This document shows, in pieces, positions 9,630 through 17,297 of a stretch of DNA of 41,214 nt. Location of the stretch: NCBI GenBank assembly GCA_046331705.1, contig JAXLQJ010000062.1, forward strand, positions 1 through 41,214. The letters are read 5' to 3'. The notes beneath the pieces were generated by a model that was given only the letters and a program-made list of their open reading frames with translations, was not told where the DNA came from and did not search any database. How positions within the stretch are numbered: position 1 is the stretch's first letter; each line of letters starts with the position of its first letter. The position numbers were made by a program, and so were the translations under genes. The stretch is from JADJOY01 sp046331705 [NCBI: bacterium] (GTDB lineage: Bacteria; JADJOY01).

Positions 9630-10984
9630 ACGCGCGGGCCAGCTCGTTCGCGTCGGTGTCGCTGCGCCTCGACCGCTATCTCAAGCACGTCGCCGAGATC
9701 GAGCCGCTCCGGCCGATGGGCCACGTCACGCGCGTGGTGGGGCTCGTGGTGGAAGGCCGCGCTCCAGGCAGCACCGTGGGCAGCCTGTGCCGGATCATTC
9801 CCGAGCAGGCCGGGCCGGACGTGTTCGCCGAGGTGGTCGGGTTTCGCGACGATCGAGCGCTCTTGATGCCGCTCGGCAGTCTGCTGGGCGTGGGCCCCGG
9901 CAGCCGGATCTGCCTCGAGCGCCGCTCGATCGGCGTCGCGGTGGGTGCGGCGCTGCTGGGACGCGTGGTGGACGCGCTCGGCAGGCCGATGGACGACGGC
10001 CCCGCGCTGCTGCTCTCCGACGAGGCACCGCTCAGCCCCGAGCCCATGAACCCGATGCGGCGCTCGCGGATCGTCGAGCCGCTCGATCTCGGCGTGCGCT
10101 CGCTCAACACGCTCACCACCTGCGGACGCGGCCAGCGCATGGGGATCTTCGCCGGCTCGGGCGTCGGCAAGAGCACGCTGCTCGGCATGATCGCCCACCA
10201 CGCCCGCGCCGACGTCAACGTGATCGGCCTCATCGGCGAGCGCGGCCGCGAGGTGGGCGACTTCGTCGAGAAGATCCTGGGGCCGGACGGCTTGGCGCGC
10301 TCGGTGGTGGTGGCGGCGACCTCCGACGAGTCGCCGCTGCTACGCCGCCGCGGTGCGTTCGCCGCGACGGCGATCGCCGAGTATTTCCGACGGCGCGGCG
10401 CGGACGTGCTCTTGCTCATGGATTCGGTCACGCGGCTCGCCGCCGCCCAGCGCGAGATCGGCATGGCCGCCGGTGAGCCCCCCGCCGCGCGCGGCTACAC
10501 GCCGTCGGTGTTCGCGATGATCCCGCAGCTCCTCGAGCGCGCCGGAAGCGTGCGCGGCGAGGGCAGCATCACCGGCCTCTACACCGTGCTGGTGGACGGC
10601 GACGACCTGAACGACCCCATCGCCGACACGGTGCGCTCGATCCTCGACGGTCACGTGGTGCTGAGCCGCGAGATCGCCGGTCAGGGGCGCTTTCCCGCGG
10701 TGGACGTGCTCGCGAGCGTGAGCCGCTCGATCAACGACCTCATCCCGCCCTCGCACCTCGCGCTCACGCGCAAGCTCCGCCAGCTCCTCTCCACGTACCA
10801 GCGCGCCGAGGACCTGATCCGCATCGGCGGCTACGTGAAGGGCAGCGATCCGCGCGTCGACGAGGCGATCCTGCGCATCGACGCCATCCACGCCTTCCTC
10901 ACGCAGGCGCCCAACGAGCCCGTGAACATGGAACGGGCCGTGCAAGACCTGGCCGCAGCCGTCGGTGCAACCGGCTCGAATTGA
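9626..10984 (+). CDS. fliI: Flagellar export ATPase FliI
   Basis: 452 residues, standard length. Walker A AGSGVGKS lies at 176-183, followed by IGLIGERGREVGDFVEKILG, the Walker B strand ADVLLLMDSVTRLA, and the family signature PSVFAMIPQLLERAG. FliI is the hexameric ATPase of the flagellar type III export apparatus, related to the F1 beta subunit. The ATG at 9626 overlaps the fliH stop as ATGA; the frame is open far upstream, but that part runs over fliH in another frame and is not coding. A 90-base gap separates it from fliJ. Confidence 0.96.
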   Translation: MNARASSFASVSLRLDRYLKHVAEIEPLRPMGHVTRVVGLVVEGRAPGSTVGSLCRIIPEQAGPDVFAEVVGFRDDRALLMPLGSLLGVGPGSRICLERRSIGVAVGAALLGRVVDALGRPMDDGPALLLSDEAPLSPEPMNPMRRSRIVEPLDLGVRSLNTLTTCGRGQRMGIFAGSGVGKSTLLGMIAHHARADVNVIGLIGERGREVGDFVEKILGPDGLARSVVVAATSDESPLLRRRGAFAATAIAEYFRRRGADVLLLMDSVTRLAAAQREIGMAAGEPPAARGYTPSVFAMIPQLLERAGSVRGEGSITGLYTVLVDGDDLNDPIADTVRSILDGHVVLSREIAGQGRFPAVDVLASVSRSINDLIPPSHLALTRKLRQLLSTYQRAEDLIRIGGYVKGSDPRVDEAILRIDAIHAFLTQAPNEPVNMERAVQDLAAAVGATGSN

Positions 10985-11074
10985 CCCGGCGCACGCTGCC
11001 AGCGAACGCGCGCGCCGCGCCACCAGCCCCGACGGCTCGTCGCACACCGCCGCCAGCCAAGGAGGGTCGCGCGC

Positions 11075-11536
11075 GTGAAATCCCGCCGAATCGAACCACT
11101 TTTGCGCTTTCGCGAGGCCCGCGAGGACGATCGCCGCCGCGACGCGGCGCGCGCCGACGAGCGACTCCACGCGCACGATGCGCTGATCGCCTCGATGGCC
11201 CGGCGCATCGACGATCTGGTCGAGGAGATCGAGCGCGGCACCGCCGCGGGTCTCGATGGCGCGGAACTGCGCATGCGCGAGGAACATCTTGCCGCGTTGC
11301 AGAATCAGCGCCTGCTGGCCGTGGCGATCCGCGTCGAGCTCGAGCGCGAGCGCGAGCTGGAGCGCGAGCGGCTGCTGGGCGCGCACCGCGAGCGCCGAGC
11401 GGTCGAGAATCTCATGACCCGCACGGTCGCCGACGAGCGCGAGGAGCGCGCGCGCAACGAACGCGCCCAGATCACCGAGCTCGCCGTGCTCGGATCGCTG
11501 CGCGATTCGGCGCTCTCGACGCGGAGCATCTCGTGA
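11075..11536 (+). CDS. fliJ: Flagellar export protein FliJ (coiled-coil)
   Basis: 153 residues, nearly all coiled coil with dense Arg/Glu heptads, as expected for FliJ. The N terminus (SRRIEPLLRFREAREDDRRRDAARA) matches the usual opening in which a short hydrophobic patch is followed by R/E-rich helices. FliJ works with FliH and FliI, fitting into the ATPase ring like a rotor stalk and linking it to the FlhA gate. The GTG start has a strong AAGGAGG ribosome site nine bases upstream. The identification rests on coiled-coil character, length and position after fliI, because FliJ sequences are poorly conserved. Confidence 0.82.
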   Translation: MKSRRIEPLLRFREAREDDRRRDAARADERLHAHDALIASMARRIDDLVEEIERGTAAGLDGAELRMREEHLAALQNQRLLAVAIRVELERERELERERLLGAHRERRAVENLMTRTVADEREERARNERAQITELAVLGSLRDSALSTRSIS

Positions 11537-12153
11537 ACGGGCGGCGCCGCCGCCTCGCCACGGCGCTCGCCGCCGTCGCGATGCTCGGCGCCGCATCCCT
11601 GACCGTGCGCGCCGAGGGCGACGCGGCCACGCCCAAAGGCGGCTCGAACGACGCACGCGCCGAAGCCGGCGCCAGCGCCACGACGGCGCCGAGCACCGCA
11701 CCGAGCCGCAGCGCGCGCGGCTTGCGCGACGAGGCGCTCACGCTCATGAGCTCGCTCGCGCAGCGCAACGACGAGCTCGAGAAGAAAGAACGCGAGCTCG
11801 AGGGACGCGAGCGCCGCCTCGCGGACCTGGAAACGCGCCTCGAGACGCGCATCCGCGTCTACACCGAGCTGCAACGGAAGCTGAGCACCGAGACCGAGCG
11901 CCGCCTCGCGAACGCGAAGGAGCGTCAGAAAGGGCTCGCGAAGATCTACGAGTCGATGAGCCCCAGCGACGCCGCCGCGCGGCTCGCGCAGATGGAGCGC
12001 GAGGTCGCCGTCGAGATCCTGCGCAGCATGAAGGGGCCGGCGGCCGGCAAGGTCCTCGCGAGCCTCGACAACGACAAGGCCGTCGATCTCTCCCAGGGCT
12101 ACGTCGAGCCCGACGCCAGCCCCGATCCACCCTCAGCGAGCACGAGCCGATGA
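11533..12153 (+). CDS. MotE-like flagellar motility protein (MgtE_N-type domain)
   Basis: 206 residues from a GTG that overlaps the fliJ stop (GTGA, 11533-11536). A basic N terminus and hydrophobic stretch (RRRRLATALAAVAMLGAASLTVRA) form a Sec signal or membrane anchor. A long coiled coil (about 75-125) leads to a C-terminal domain with IYESMSPSDAAARLAQMERE and VAVEILRSMKGPAAGKVLASL. That pattern is shared by MotE and the magnesium-transporter N-domain family. MotE proteins are periplasmic chaperones or stabilisers of the stator protein MotC; similar proteins are found next to fliJ or fliK in many flagellar operons. The stop overlaps the next ATG. The stator genes themselves are not in this window. 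Confidence 0.78.
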   Translation: MNGRRRRLATALAAVAMLGAASLTVRAEGDAATPKGGSNDARAEAGASATTAPSTAPSRSARGLRDEALTLMSSLAQRNDELEKKERELEGRERRLADLETRLETRIRVYTELQRKLSTETERRLANAKERQKGLAKIYESMSPSDAAARLAQMEREVAVEILRSMKGPAAGKVLASLDNDKAVDLSQGYVEPDASPDPPSASTSR

Positions 12154-12869
12154 CCCGAGCCATTCAGACCGCCACGAATCCTGGTTCGATCGCCGCGCAG
12201 ACCGCCGGCGTGGGGCCCGCAGGGCTCCTCGCCGCCGACAGGCTCGCGGCGCTCGATCTCGACATGCCGTTCGCCGTCGACGCCCCGCCAGCGCCTCGCG
12301 CGCCTGGCGAGGCTGCCCTCGCCGAGGCGCGCGGGGATCCCCGCGAACGCGGGCGACGCTTCGAGAACGCCCTCGCGGTCGAGTGGTCGGCCGTGGCGCT
12401 GGCGCTGCCGAACGCGCCACCGAGCGACGAGCCGACGATCGCCACGCGAAGCCCGACGACGGCGACACCGACGCGACGCCGACGCCGACGCGCCGGCAAG
12501 CAGGTCGAAGCTGCCGCGGCGAGCACGGCGCGAGCCGGTGGCGAGTGCCGAAATCGACGTCACGGCATCCACGCCGAGGGCGAACGCAGGCAGCCGAGCA
12601 GGCGCTCCCGACCCAGCGCTGGGCGCGCCGCGCGCCGCCGACCGCACCGCTCTCCTCCCACGCGAATCGACGGCGCCACGGCGAGCCGCGGCGAGCGGTT
12701 CCTTCCTCGACAGCCGACGCACGCGACGCAAGCGGAAGCGAGGCAGCGGCCCGGGCGCCGCAGGCGACGCCGGGTACCCAGGCGACCCAAGCGATGCAAG
12801 CAACGCAGGCGACGACGGCCATGCCTCGGTCCTCGCGAAGCTGGCACGTCGAGCCCAACACCCGCGTGA
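12150..12869 (+). CDS. fliK: FliK hook-length control protein, N-terminal part (frame interrupted)
   Basis: The ATG at 12150 overlaps the MotE-like stop as ATGA. The first 90-100 residues look like genuine protein (GPAGLLAADRLAALDLDMP and FENALAVEWSAVALALPN). From about 12440 on, this frame turns into Arg-rich text (TRRRRRRAG, then RRRPHRSPP) that looks out of frame, although it stays open to 12869. The conserved FliK C-terminal domain is in another frame that is open from 12383. I therefore read this as the 5' part of fliK, with the real coding sequence leaving this frame between about 12420 and 12540. FliK measures hook length and switches export specificity; its middle is always poorly conserved, so the exact break cannot be placed by eye. 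Confidence 0.65.
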   Translation: MTRAIQTATNPGSIAAQTAGVGPAGLLAADRLAALDLDMPFAVDAPPAPRAPGEAALAEARGDPRERGRRFENALAVEWSAVALALPNAPPSDEPTIATRSPTTATPTRRRRRRAGKQVEAAAASTARAGGECRNRRHGIHAEGERRQPSRRSRPSAGRAARRRPHRSPPTRIDGATASRGERFLPRQPTHATQAEARQRPGRRRRRRVPRRPKRCKQRRRRRPCLGPREAGTSSPTPA

Positions 12870-14062
12870 CCGTCGAGCTGGGCGGCGCGGAACAGTCCAC
12901 GGTCGCCGCCATCGCCCATGACGCCCGGGATGCGTCCGCCGAGCCCGCCGTCGCCACCGAAGCCGAATCCCCGGCGCAACCCACGGCGCCGATTCCGTTC
13001 ACGACCTCCGACCTGCTCGACGCGCATCGCGTGGCGCACGAGCGGCCCGTGCCGCTCACGGCCGCGCGCCACGAACCGACTCCGAGCGCTCCCGAGACTT
13101 CGATGAGCGAAGCGCGGCCCGCGGAAACGAAGTCTTCCGCGCTCGTGCCCGACGTTCCCGTCGATCCGTCGCCGCGCATCGCGAGCACCAACGACTCGGC
13201 GGGGTCGGTTTCGACGCCCAGCGAGAGCGACCTCGCCAGCGCCGCGGCGCCGCCGGATGCGGACGCGGCTGCTCCCACCGATCCCACCGTCGCAACCGAG
13301 CCTCGCCCTCGCGGCAAGGATCGTGACGGCGCCAGCGTCGATGCGAGCTCCCGCGGCCATGCGGACGCTTCCGTCGGCGCACGCCCGCCCCGCCCTTCCG
13401 GCCGCTTCGACGGCGAGCCCGGCGAGGGCGGCGAGCGCTCCCGGTCGTCGTCGAAGCCCGAGCCCGCGCCCCTGAGCCGCCGCACCTCCGAGCGCCGCTT
13501 CGACGCCACGGACGCTGGCTCGGCGCACTCCGCCACGACGGTCCCGAGCGAGCCAGCGAATCCCGGCCTTCCGCCGCCTGGCGTCACCGCGCCCGAGCGC
13601 GCCGCCCCGAGCACCGCGCCGTCGACCAGCCCCGAGCGTGCGAGCCCGGATCCGGCCGCGGGCGAGGTCGCGACACCGAAGACCCTCCGCATGACGCTCG
13701 AGCCACCCGACGGCGGCTCGGTGGAGGTCCGTCTCGAGCTGCGAGGCGAATCGGTTCACGCGCACATCGTCACCAGCGACCCTGGGCTGGGCGCCTCGCT
13801 CGACTCGGGACGGGACGACCTGCGCGAGCATTTCCGTCAGCAGCACCTCGAGCTCGCGCACCTCGACGTCTCCACCGGTGGCGGATCGCAGGGCACGTTC
13901 ACGCAAGACCCGCGCGACGATCGCTCCCCGAGCTGGCGCGACAGGGACGACGAGCGCGCGATCACGACGACGTCAGGTGCGTCGGCACGCCGCGTGCTCC
14001 AGCCGTCCGTCCGCGCGGTCGGCGGCAGCGAGGGATCGCGCGCGCTCGACGTGCGCGCCTGA
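12383..14062 (+). CDS. fliK: FliK hook-length control protein, C-terminal part (frame interrupted)
   Basis: This frame contains a long Pro/Ala/Thr/Ser-rich linker and, at its end (about 13680-13890), the FliK C-terminal domain: TLRMTLEPPDGGSVEVRLEL, then DDLREHFRQQHLELAHLDVS. This matches the Flg_hook pattern, in which a LxPxxLGxVxV stretch precedes an xLRxxLxxxGL helix. Together with the N-terminal part the product would be about 635 residues, within the wide FliK range. The stretch 12420-12700 is ambiguous: a third frame (12538-12720, ASAEIDVTASTPRANAGS) also looks coding, so more than one indel may be present. Unambiguous coding in this frame starts at about 12700. flgD follows after 29 bases, the usual order. 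Confidence 0.72.
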   Translation: MVGRGAGAAERATERRADDRHAKPDDGDTDATPTPTRRQAGRSCRGEHGASRWRVPKSTSRHPRRGRTQAAEQALPTQRWARRAPPTAPLSSHANRRRHGEPRRAVPSSTADARDASGSEAAARAPQATPGTQATQAMQATQATTAMPRSSRSWHVEPNTRVTVELGGAEQSTVAAIAHDARDASAEPAVATEAESPAQPTAPIPFTTSDLLDAHRVAHERPVPLTAARHEPTPSAPETSMSEARPAETKSSALVPDVPVDPSPRIASTNDSAGSVSTPSESDLASAAAPPDADAAAPTDPTVATEPRPRGKDRDGASVDASSRGHADASVGARPPRPSGRFDGEPGEGGERSRSSSKPEPAPLSRRTSERRFDATDAGSAHSATTVPSEPANPGLPPPGVTAPERAAPSTAPSTSPERASPDPAAGEVATPKTLRMTLEPPDGGSVEVRLELRGESVHAHIVTSDPGLGASLDSGRDDLREHFRQQHLELAHLDVSTGGGSQGTFTQDPRDDRSPSWRDRDDERAITTTSGASARRVLQPSVRAVGGSEGSRALDVRA

Positions 14063-14091
14063 GCCCTACTCGTCCGCGGAGGAGCGAAGTC

Positions 14092-14796
14092 GTGGATACC
14101 TCGGGAATATCCGGTTCGAGCGGCACCTCCGGCACGAACAACGAGGCGCTCCAGCAAGCGACCTCGGCGTCGTCGACCTTCGGCGCGACGGACTTTCTTT
14201 CCCTGTTGGTGACCCAGCTTGCCTACCAGGACCCGCTCGCGCCGATGGACAACTTCCAGTTCACCCAGCAGCTCGTGTCGCTGGCGTCACTCGAGCAGCT
14301 CGCGTCGATCGCCTCGAACACCAGCACCGGCACGGGGTCCACGCCGACCGGCGACAGCACGTCGCTGGCGCAAGCGGCCTCGTTCATCGGTCTCGACGTC
14401 ACGCTCGCGACCAACCAAGTGACGGTGACCGACGGCACCGCCGGCTCCGTCGACGTGCGGATCGACGAGCCCGCGGCGAGCGTGAAGGTGGAGCTGGTGG
14501 CGGCGGACGGCAGCGTCGCGCGCAGCGTCTCGCTCGGACCGACCGCTGCTGGCGCGACCGCGGTGTCGTTCGACGACGCGTCGTCCGCGGCCCTCGCCAA
14601 CGGCAGCTACACGGTGAAGGTCACGGCGCTGGGCGCCGACGGCGAACCCGTCGCGACCTCCGTCGAGGCTCACGGCACCATCACGGCCGTTTCGGAACGC
14701 AATGGCCAGATCTACGTCGAGGTGAACGGCCGCGAGGTCCGTCTGGACGAGCTCGTGCGCATCGCCGCGCCCGCGTCGTCCACGGCGTCCGGCTGA
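14092..14796 (+). CDS. flgD: Flagellar hook assembly (cap) protein FlgD
   Basis: 234 residues, normal for FlgD. The N terminus carries the family signature DFLSLLVTQLAYQDPLAPMDNFQFTQQLVSLASLEQL (about residues 30-65). The C-terminal half has the FlgD Ig-like and Tudor-like region (SVDVRIDEPAASVKVELV, then GQIYVEVNGREVRLDEL). FlgD forms the temporary cap on which hook subunits assemble. The start is GTG with a GGAGGAGCGAAGTC ribosome site directly upstream. It lies between fliK and flgE, as in most systems. Confidence 0.95.
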   Translation: MDTSGISGSSGTSGTNNEALQQATSASSTFGATDFLSLLVTQLAYQDPLAPMDNFQFTQQLVSLASLEQLASIASNTSTGTGSTPTGDSTSLAQAASFIGLDVTLATNQVTVTDGTAGSVDVRIDEPAASVKVELVAADGSVARSVSLGPTAAGATAVSFDDASSAALANGSYTVKVTALGADGEPVATSVEAHGTITAVSERNGQIYVEVNGREVRLDELVRIAAPASSTASG

Positions 14797-14833
14797 CTTC
14801 GTTGCCTGCACCCATTCCAAGGAAGGAGCCCTC

Positions 14834-16141
14834 ATGGCCTACAACGCGCTCTACACGGGGATCTCGGGCCTTCGCAGTTTCGGCGAGGCATTGGGAGTCA
14901 TCGGCGACAACATCGCAAACATGAGCACGCCCGGTTTCAAGGCTGGCGCCGCGCAGTTCGGCACGCTGCTCGGGCAGGAGATCGGAACCTCGGGGTCCGA
15001 ATCGAGCGTGGTCGGAAACGGCACCCAGCTGCTCGCCATCGGCACGAACCAGAGCCAGGGCGCGCTGGTGCAGAGCCAAGTCGACACCGACATGGCGATC
15101 ACCGGCTCGGGCTACTTCATGGCCACGGACTCCACCGGGCGCACGGTGTACACCCGTGCCGGGCAGTTCTCGCTCGACAATCAGGGACAGCTCGTCGATC
15201 CCGCGGGCAACGTGATCCAGGGCTACCAAGTGGGCGCATCCGGCGAGATCACCGCCACCATCGGCCCGCTGGTGCTGAGCGGCGATCTCGGCGCACCCAC
15301 GGCGACCACCGCCGTGAACGTCACCGCCAACCTGAACGCGACGACCGCGGCGACGAAGACCTTCGATCCGGCCGACCCGTTCGCGACCTCCGACTACGCC
15401 ACCGCGGTCACGATCTACGACTCGCTCGGCACCGCGCACACCGCGCAGATGTTCTTCGTGAAGTCCGCCACGGCCAACACCTGGGACGTGCACGTCATGG
15501 TGCCGAGCTCGGAGATCACCGGCGGCGGCACGGATCAGTACACCGAGATCTCCGGCGGAACGGACACCATCTCGTTCGACGGCAGCGGCGCCCTCGACAC
15601 CGAACCCTCGTTCGCGACCGGTGGTACGCCGCTCGCGATCAACTGGGCGAACGGCGCCAACGCCAGCTCGATCACCATCGACTTCGGCTCCTCCATCACC
15701 GGCGACGCCGGCACCGGTCTCGGCGGCACCACGCAATACGCGACCGGAAACGTGCTGCTCAAGCTCACGCAGGACGGCGCCAAGGTGGGCGCACCGACCG
15801 GATTCACCGTCTCCGCCGACGGCACCATCAACGGCCAGCTGTCGAATGGCGACACGATCGTGCTCGGTCGCCTCTCGTTGGCGAATTTCGCGAACCCGTC
15901 GGGCCTGCAGCGCGTCGGCGACAACATGTACATCGAGACGCCGCTCTCGGGCAGCGCGCTGGTCGGCGAGGCCGGCACAGCGGGGCTGGGCACGGTGCGG
16001 AACTTCGCCCTCGAGCAATCGAACGTCGACCTCGCGACCGAGTTCGTGAACATGATCACGAATCAGCGCGCCTTCCAGGCGAACTCGCGCGTGATCTCGA
16101 GCAACTCCGATCTGCTCAACCAGTTGGTGCAGATCATCTGA
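14834..16141 (+). CDS. flgE: Flagellar hook protein FlgE
   Basis: 435 residues, typical for FlgE. The N-terminal rod/hook signature is YTGISGLRSFGEALGVIGDN followed by IANMSTPGFK. The central part is low in charge and rich in Thr, Gly and Ala, as in hook D1-D2 domains (family segment VTIYDSLGTAHTAQMFFVK). The C-terminal helix is VDLATEFVNMITNQRAFQAN followed by SRVISSNSDLLNQLVQII. The length and the VTIYDSLG segment separate it from the shorter rod protein FlgG. The ATG follows an AAGGAAGGAG ribosome site. It is the last flagellar gene here; the repeat array begins about 10 bases after its stop. Confidence 0.95.
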   Translation: MAYNALYTGISGLRSFGEALGVIGDNIANMSTPGFKAGAAQFGTLLGQEIGTSGSESSVVGNGTQLLAIGTNQSQGALVQSQVDTDMAITGSGYFMATDSTGRTVYTRAGQFSLDNQGQLVDPAGNVIQGYQVGASGEITATIGPLVLSGDLGAPTATTAVNVTANLNATTAATKTFDPADPFATSDYATAVTIYDSLGTAHTAQMFFVKSATANTWDVHVMVPSSEITGGGTDQYTEISGGTDTISFDGSGALDTEPSFATGGTPLAINWANGANASSITIDFGSSITGDAGTGLGGTTQYATGNVLLKLTQDGAKVGAPTGFTVSADGTINGQLSNGDTIVLGRLSLANFANPSGLQRVGDNMYIETPLSGSALVGEAGTAGLGTVRNFALEQSNVDLATEFVNMITNQRAFQANSRVISSNSDLLNQLVQII

Positions 16142-16150
16142 GTTCTCACG

Positions 16151-17045
16151 GGGGGCTGTTCCAGCCCCGCCCGCGGCGAAGCCGCGGCGGGTCCCACCCC
16201 CAAGGCGCTTCGCTGCGCTCGCGGCTCGGCCTACCGGCTCGCGGAGAGATCGACGGCGAGCGTGGAGACCGAGGTGCTCGGTTGGAGTTCGGGGCGATCG
16301 CTCGGGGCTCTTCCAGCCCCCGCCCGACGCGGCAAAGCCGCGGCGGGTCCCACCCCCAAGGCGCTTCGCTGCGCTCGCGGCTCGCCTGCCGGCTCGCGCA
16401 GAGATGGACGGCGCGCGTGGAGACCGAGGCGATCCGTTGGAGTTCGGGGCGAGCGCTTGGGGCTGTTCCAGCCCCCCGCCCGACGCGGCGAAGCCGCGGC
16501 GGGTCCCACCCAAGGCGCTTCGCTGCGCTCGCGGCTCGCCTACCGGCTCGCGGAGGAGATCGACGGCGAGCGTGGAGACCGAGGTGCTCGGTTGGAGTTC
16601 GGGGCGATCGCTCGGGGCTCTTCCAGCCCCCCGCCCGACGCGGCAAAGCCGCGGCGGGTCCCACCCCAAGGCGCTTCGCTGCGCTCGCGGCTCGCCTACC
16701 GGCTCGCCGGAGAGATCGACGGCGAGCGTGGAGACCGAGGTGCTCGGTTGGAGTTCGGGGCGATCGCTCGGGGGCTCTTCCAGGCCCCCGCCCGACGCGG
16801 CAAAGCCGCGGCGGGTCCCACCCCAGGCGCCTCGCTGCGCTCGTCGGCTCGCCGCTGGCTCGCGGAGAGATCGACGGCGAGCGTGGAGACCGAGGCGATC
16901 CGTTGGGGTTCGGGGCGATCGCTTGGGGCTGTTCCAGCCCCCGCCCGCCGCGGCGAAGCCGCGGCGGGTCCCACCCCAAGGCGCTTCGCTGCGCTCGCGG
17001 CTCGCCGCTGGCTCGCGGAGAGATCGACGGCGAGCGTGGAGACCG
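16151..17045 (+). repeat. Tandem array of ~155-bp hairpin-containing units (about 5.8 copies)
   Basis: Six copies of one unit follow each other directly. The shared landmark GTCCCAC begins at about 16191, 16347, 16503, 16658, 16815 and 16968, giving spacings of 153-157 bases. Each unit has segment A (about 100 bp) with hairpin 1 (GGGGCTG-ttc-CAGCCCC, for example 16152-16168) and hairpin 2 (11-bp arms around a GAA loop in the last copy, CCCGCCGCGGC and its complement), then CAAGGCGCTTCGCTGCGCTCG. Segment B (about 55 bp) comes in two types, GGTGCTCGGTTGG (type a) and GGCGATCCGTTGG (type b), in the order a-b-a-a-b. Both strands stay open through the array because the period leaves few stops, but no protein family is recognisable. 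The array ends at GGAGACCG. Confidence 0.93.
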
Positions 17046-17297
17046 CTGCGCAGTGCAGGCGGTCTTGCTGCGGCCTCGCGCGCAAACCGCCGTCGCACGT
17101 CCGGGAAACCCGGCGACGCGATTGCAGTGAGCTGCCCCGAATGCAGAGTCCAAGAGCGTGATCCCGAGCTCGATCGGAGCGCCGATCGCGTTCGGATCTC
17201 GCGCCGCAGTGGGTGACTGCGCCGCGCACGACCCGCGGCCGTCTCGCCAGTCGCCGTGCCTCGACGCCAACGGTCGGTACCAGGAAGGATCGAGATC
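17046..17297. other. Intergenic region after the repeat array, no gene seen
   Basis: About 250 bases between the array and the phosphoesterase lipoprotein gene. It begins with a possible hairpin (GACCGC and GCGGTC, around 17041-17064) followed by TTGCTGC. No coding sequence with a plausible start or family match was found. A GGAAGGA ribosome site just before 17298 belongs to the next gene. A promoter for that gene must lie here or in the array, but no convincing -35/-10 pair was visible. Confidence 0.6.

Noticed and set aside
12842-12860. A TGGCACG sequence resembling a sigma-54 -24 element
   Set aside because: There is no TTGC-like -12 element at the right spacing, and it lies within fliK coding sequence.
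16151-17045. CRISPR array
   Set aside because: The units are about 155 bp, contiguous and without unique spacers, and no cas gene is nearby.
16262-17216. Three long plus-strand open frames in the repeat array that encode repeated peptides
   Set aside because: All three frames are open at once and repeat with the DNA period; there is no ribosome site and no codon bias favouring one frame. This is a property of the repeat, not evidence for a repeat protein.
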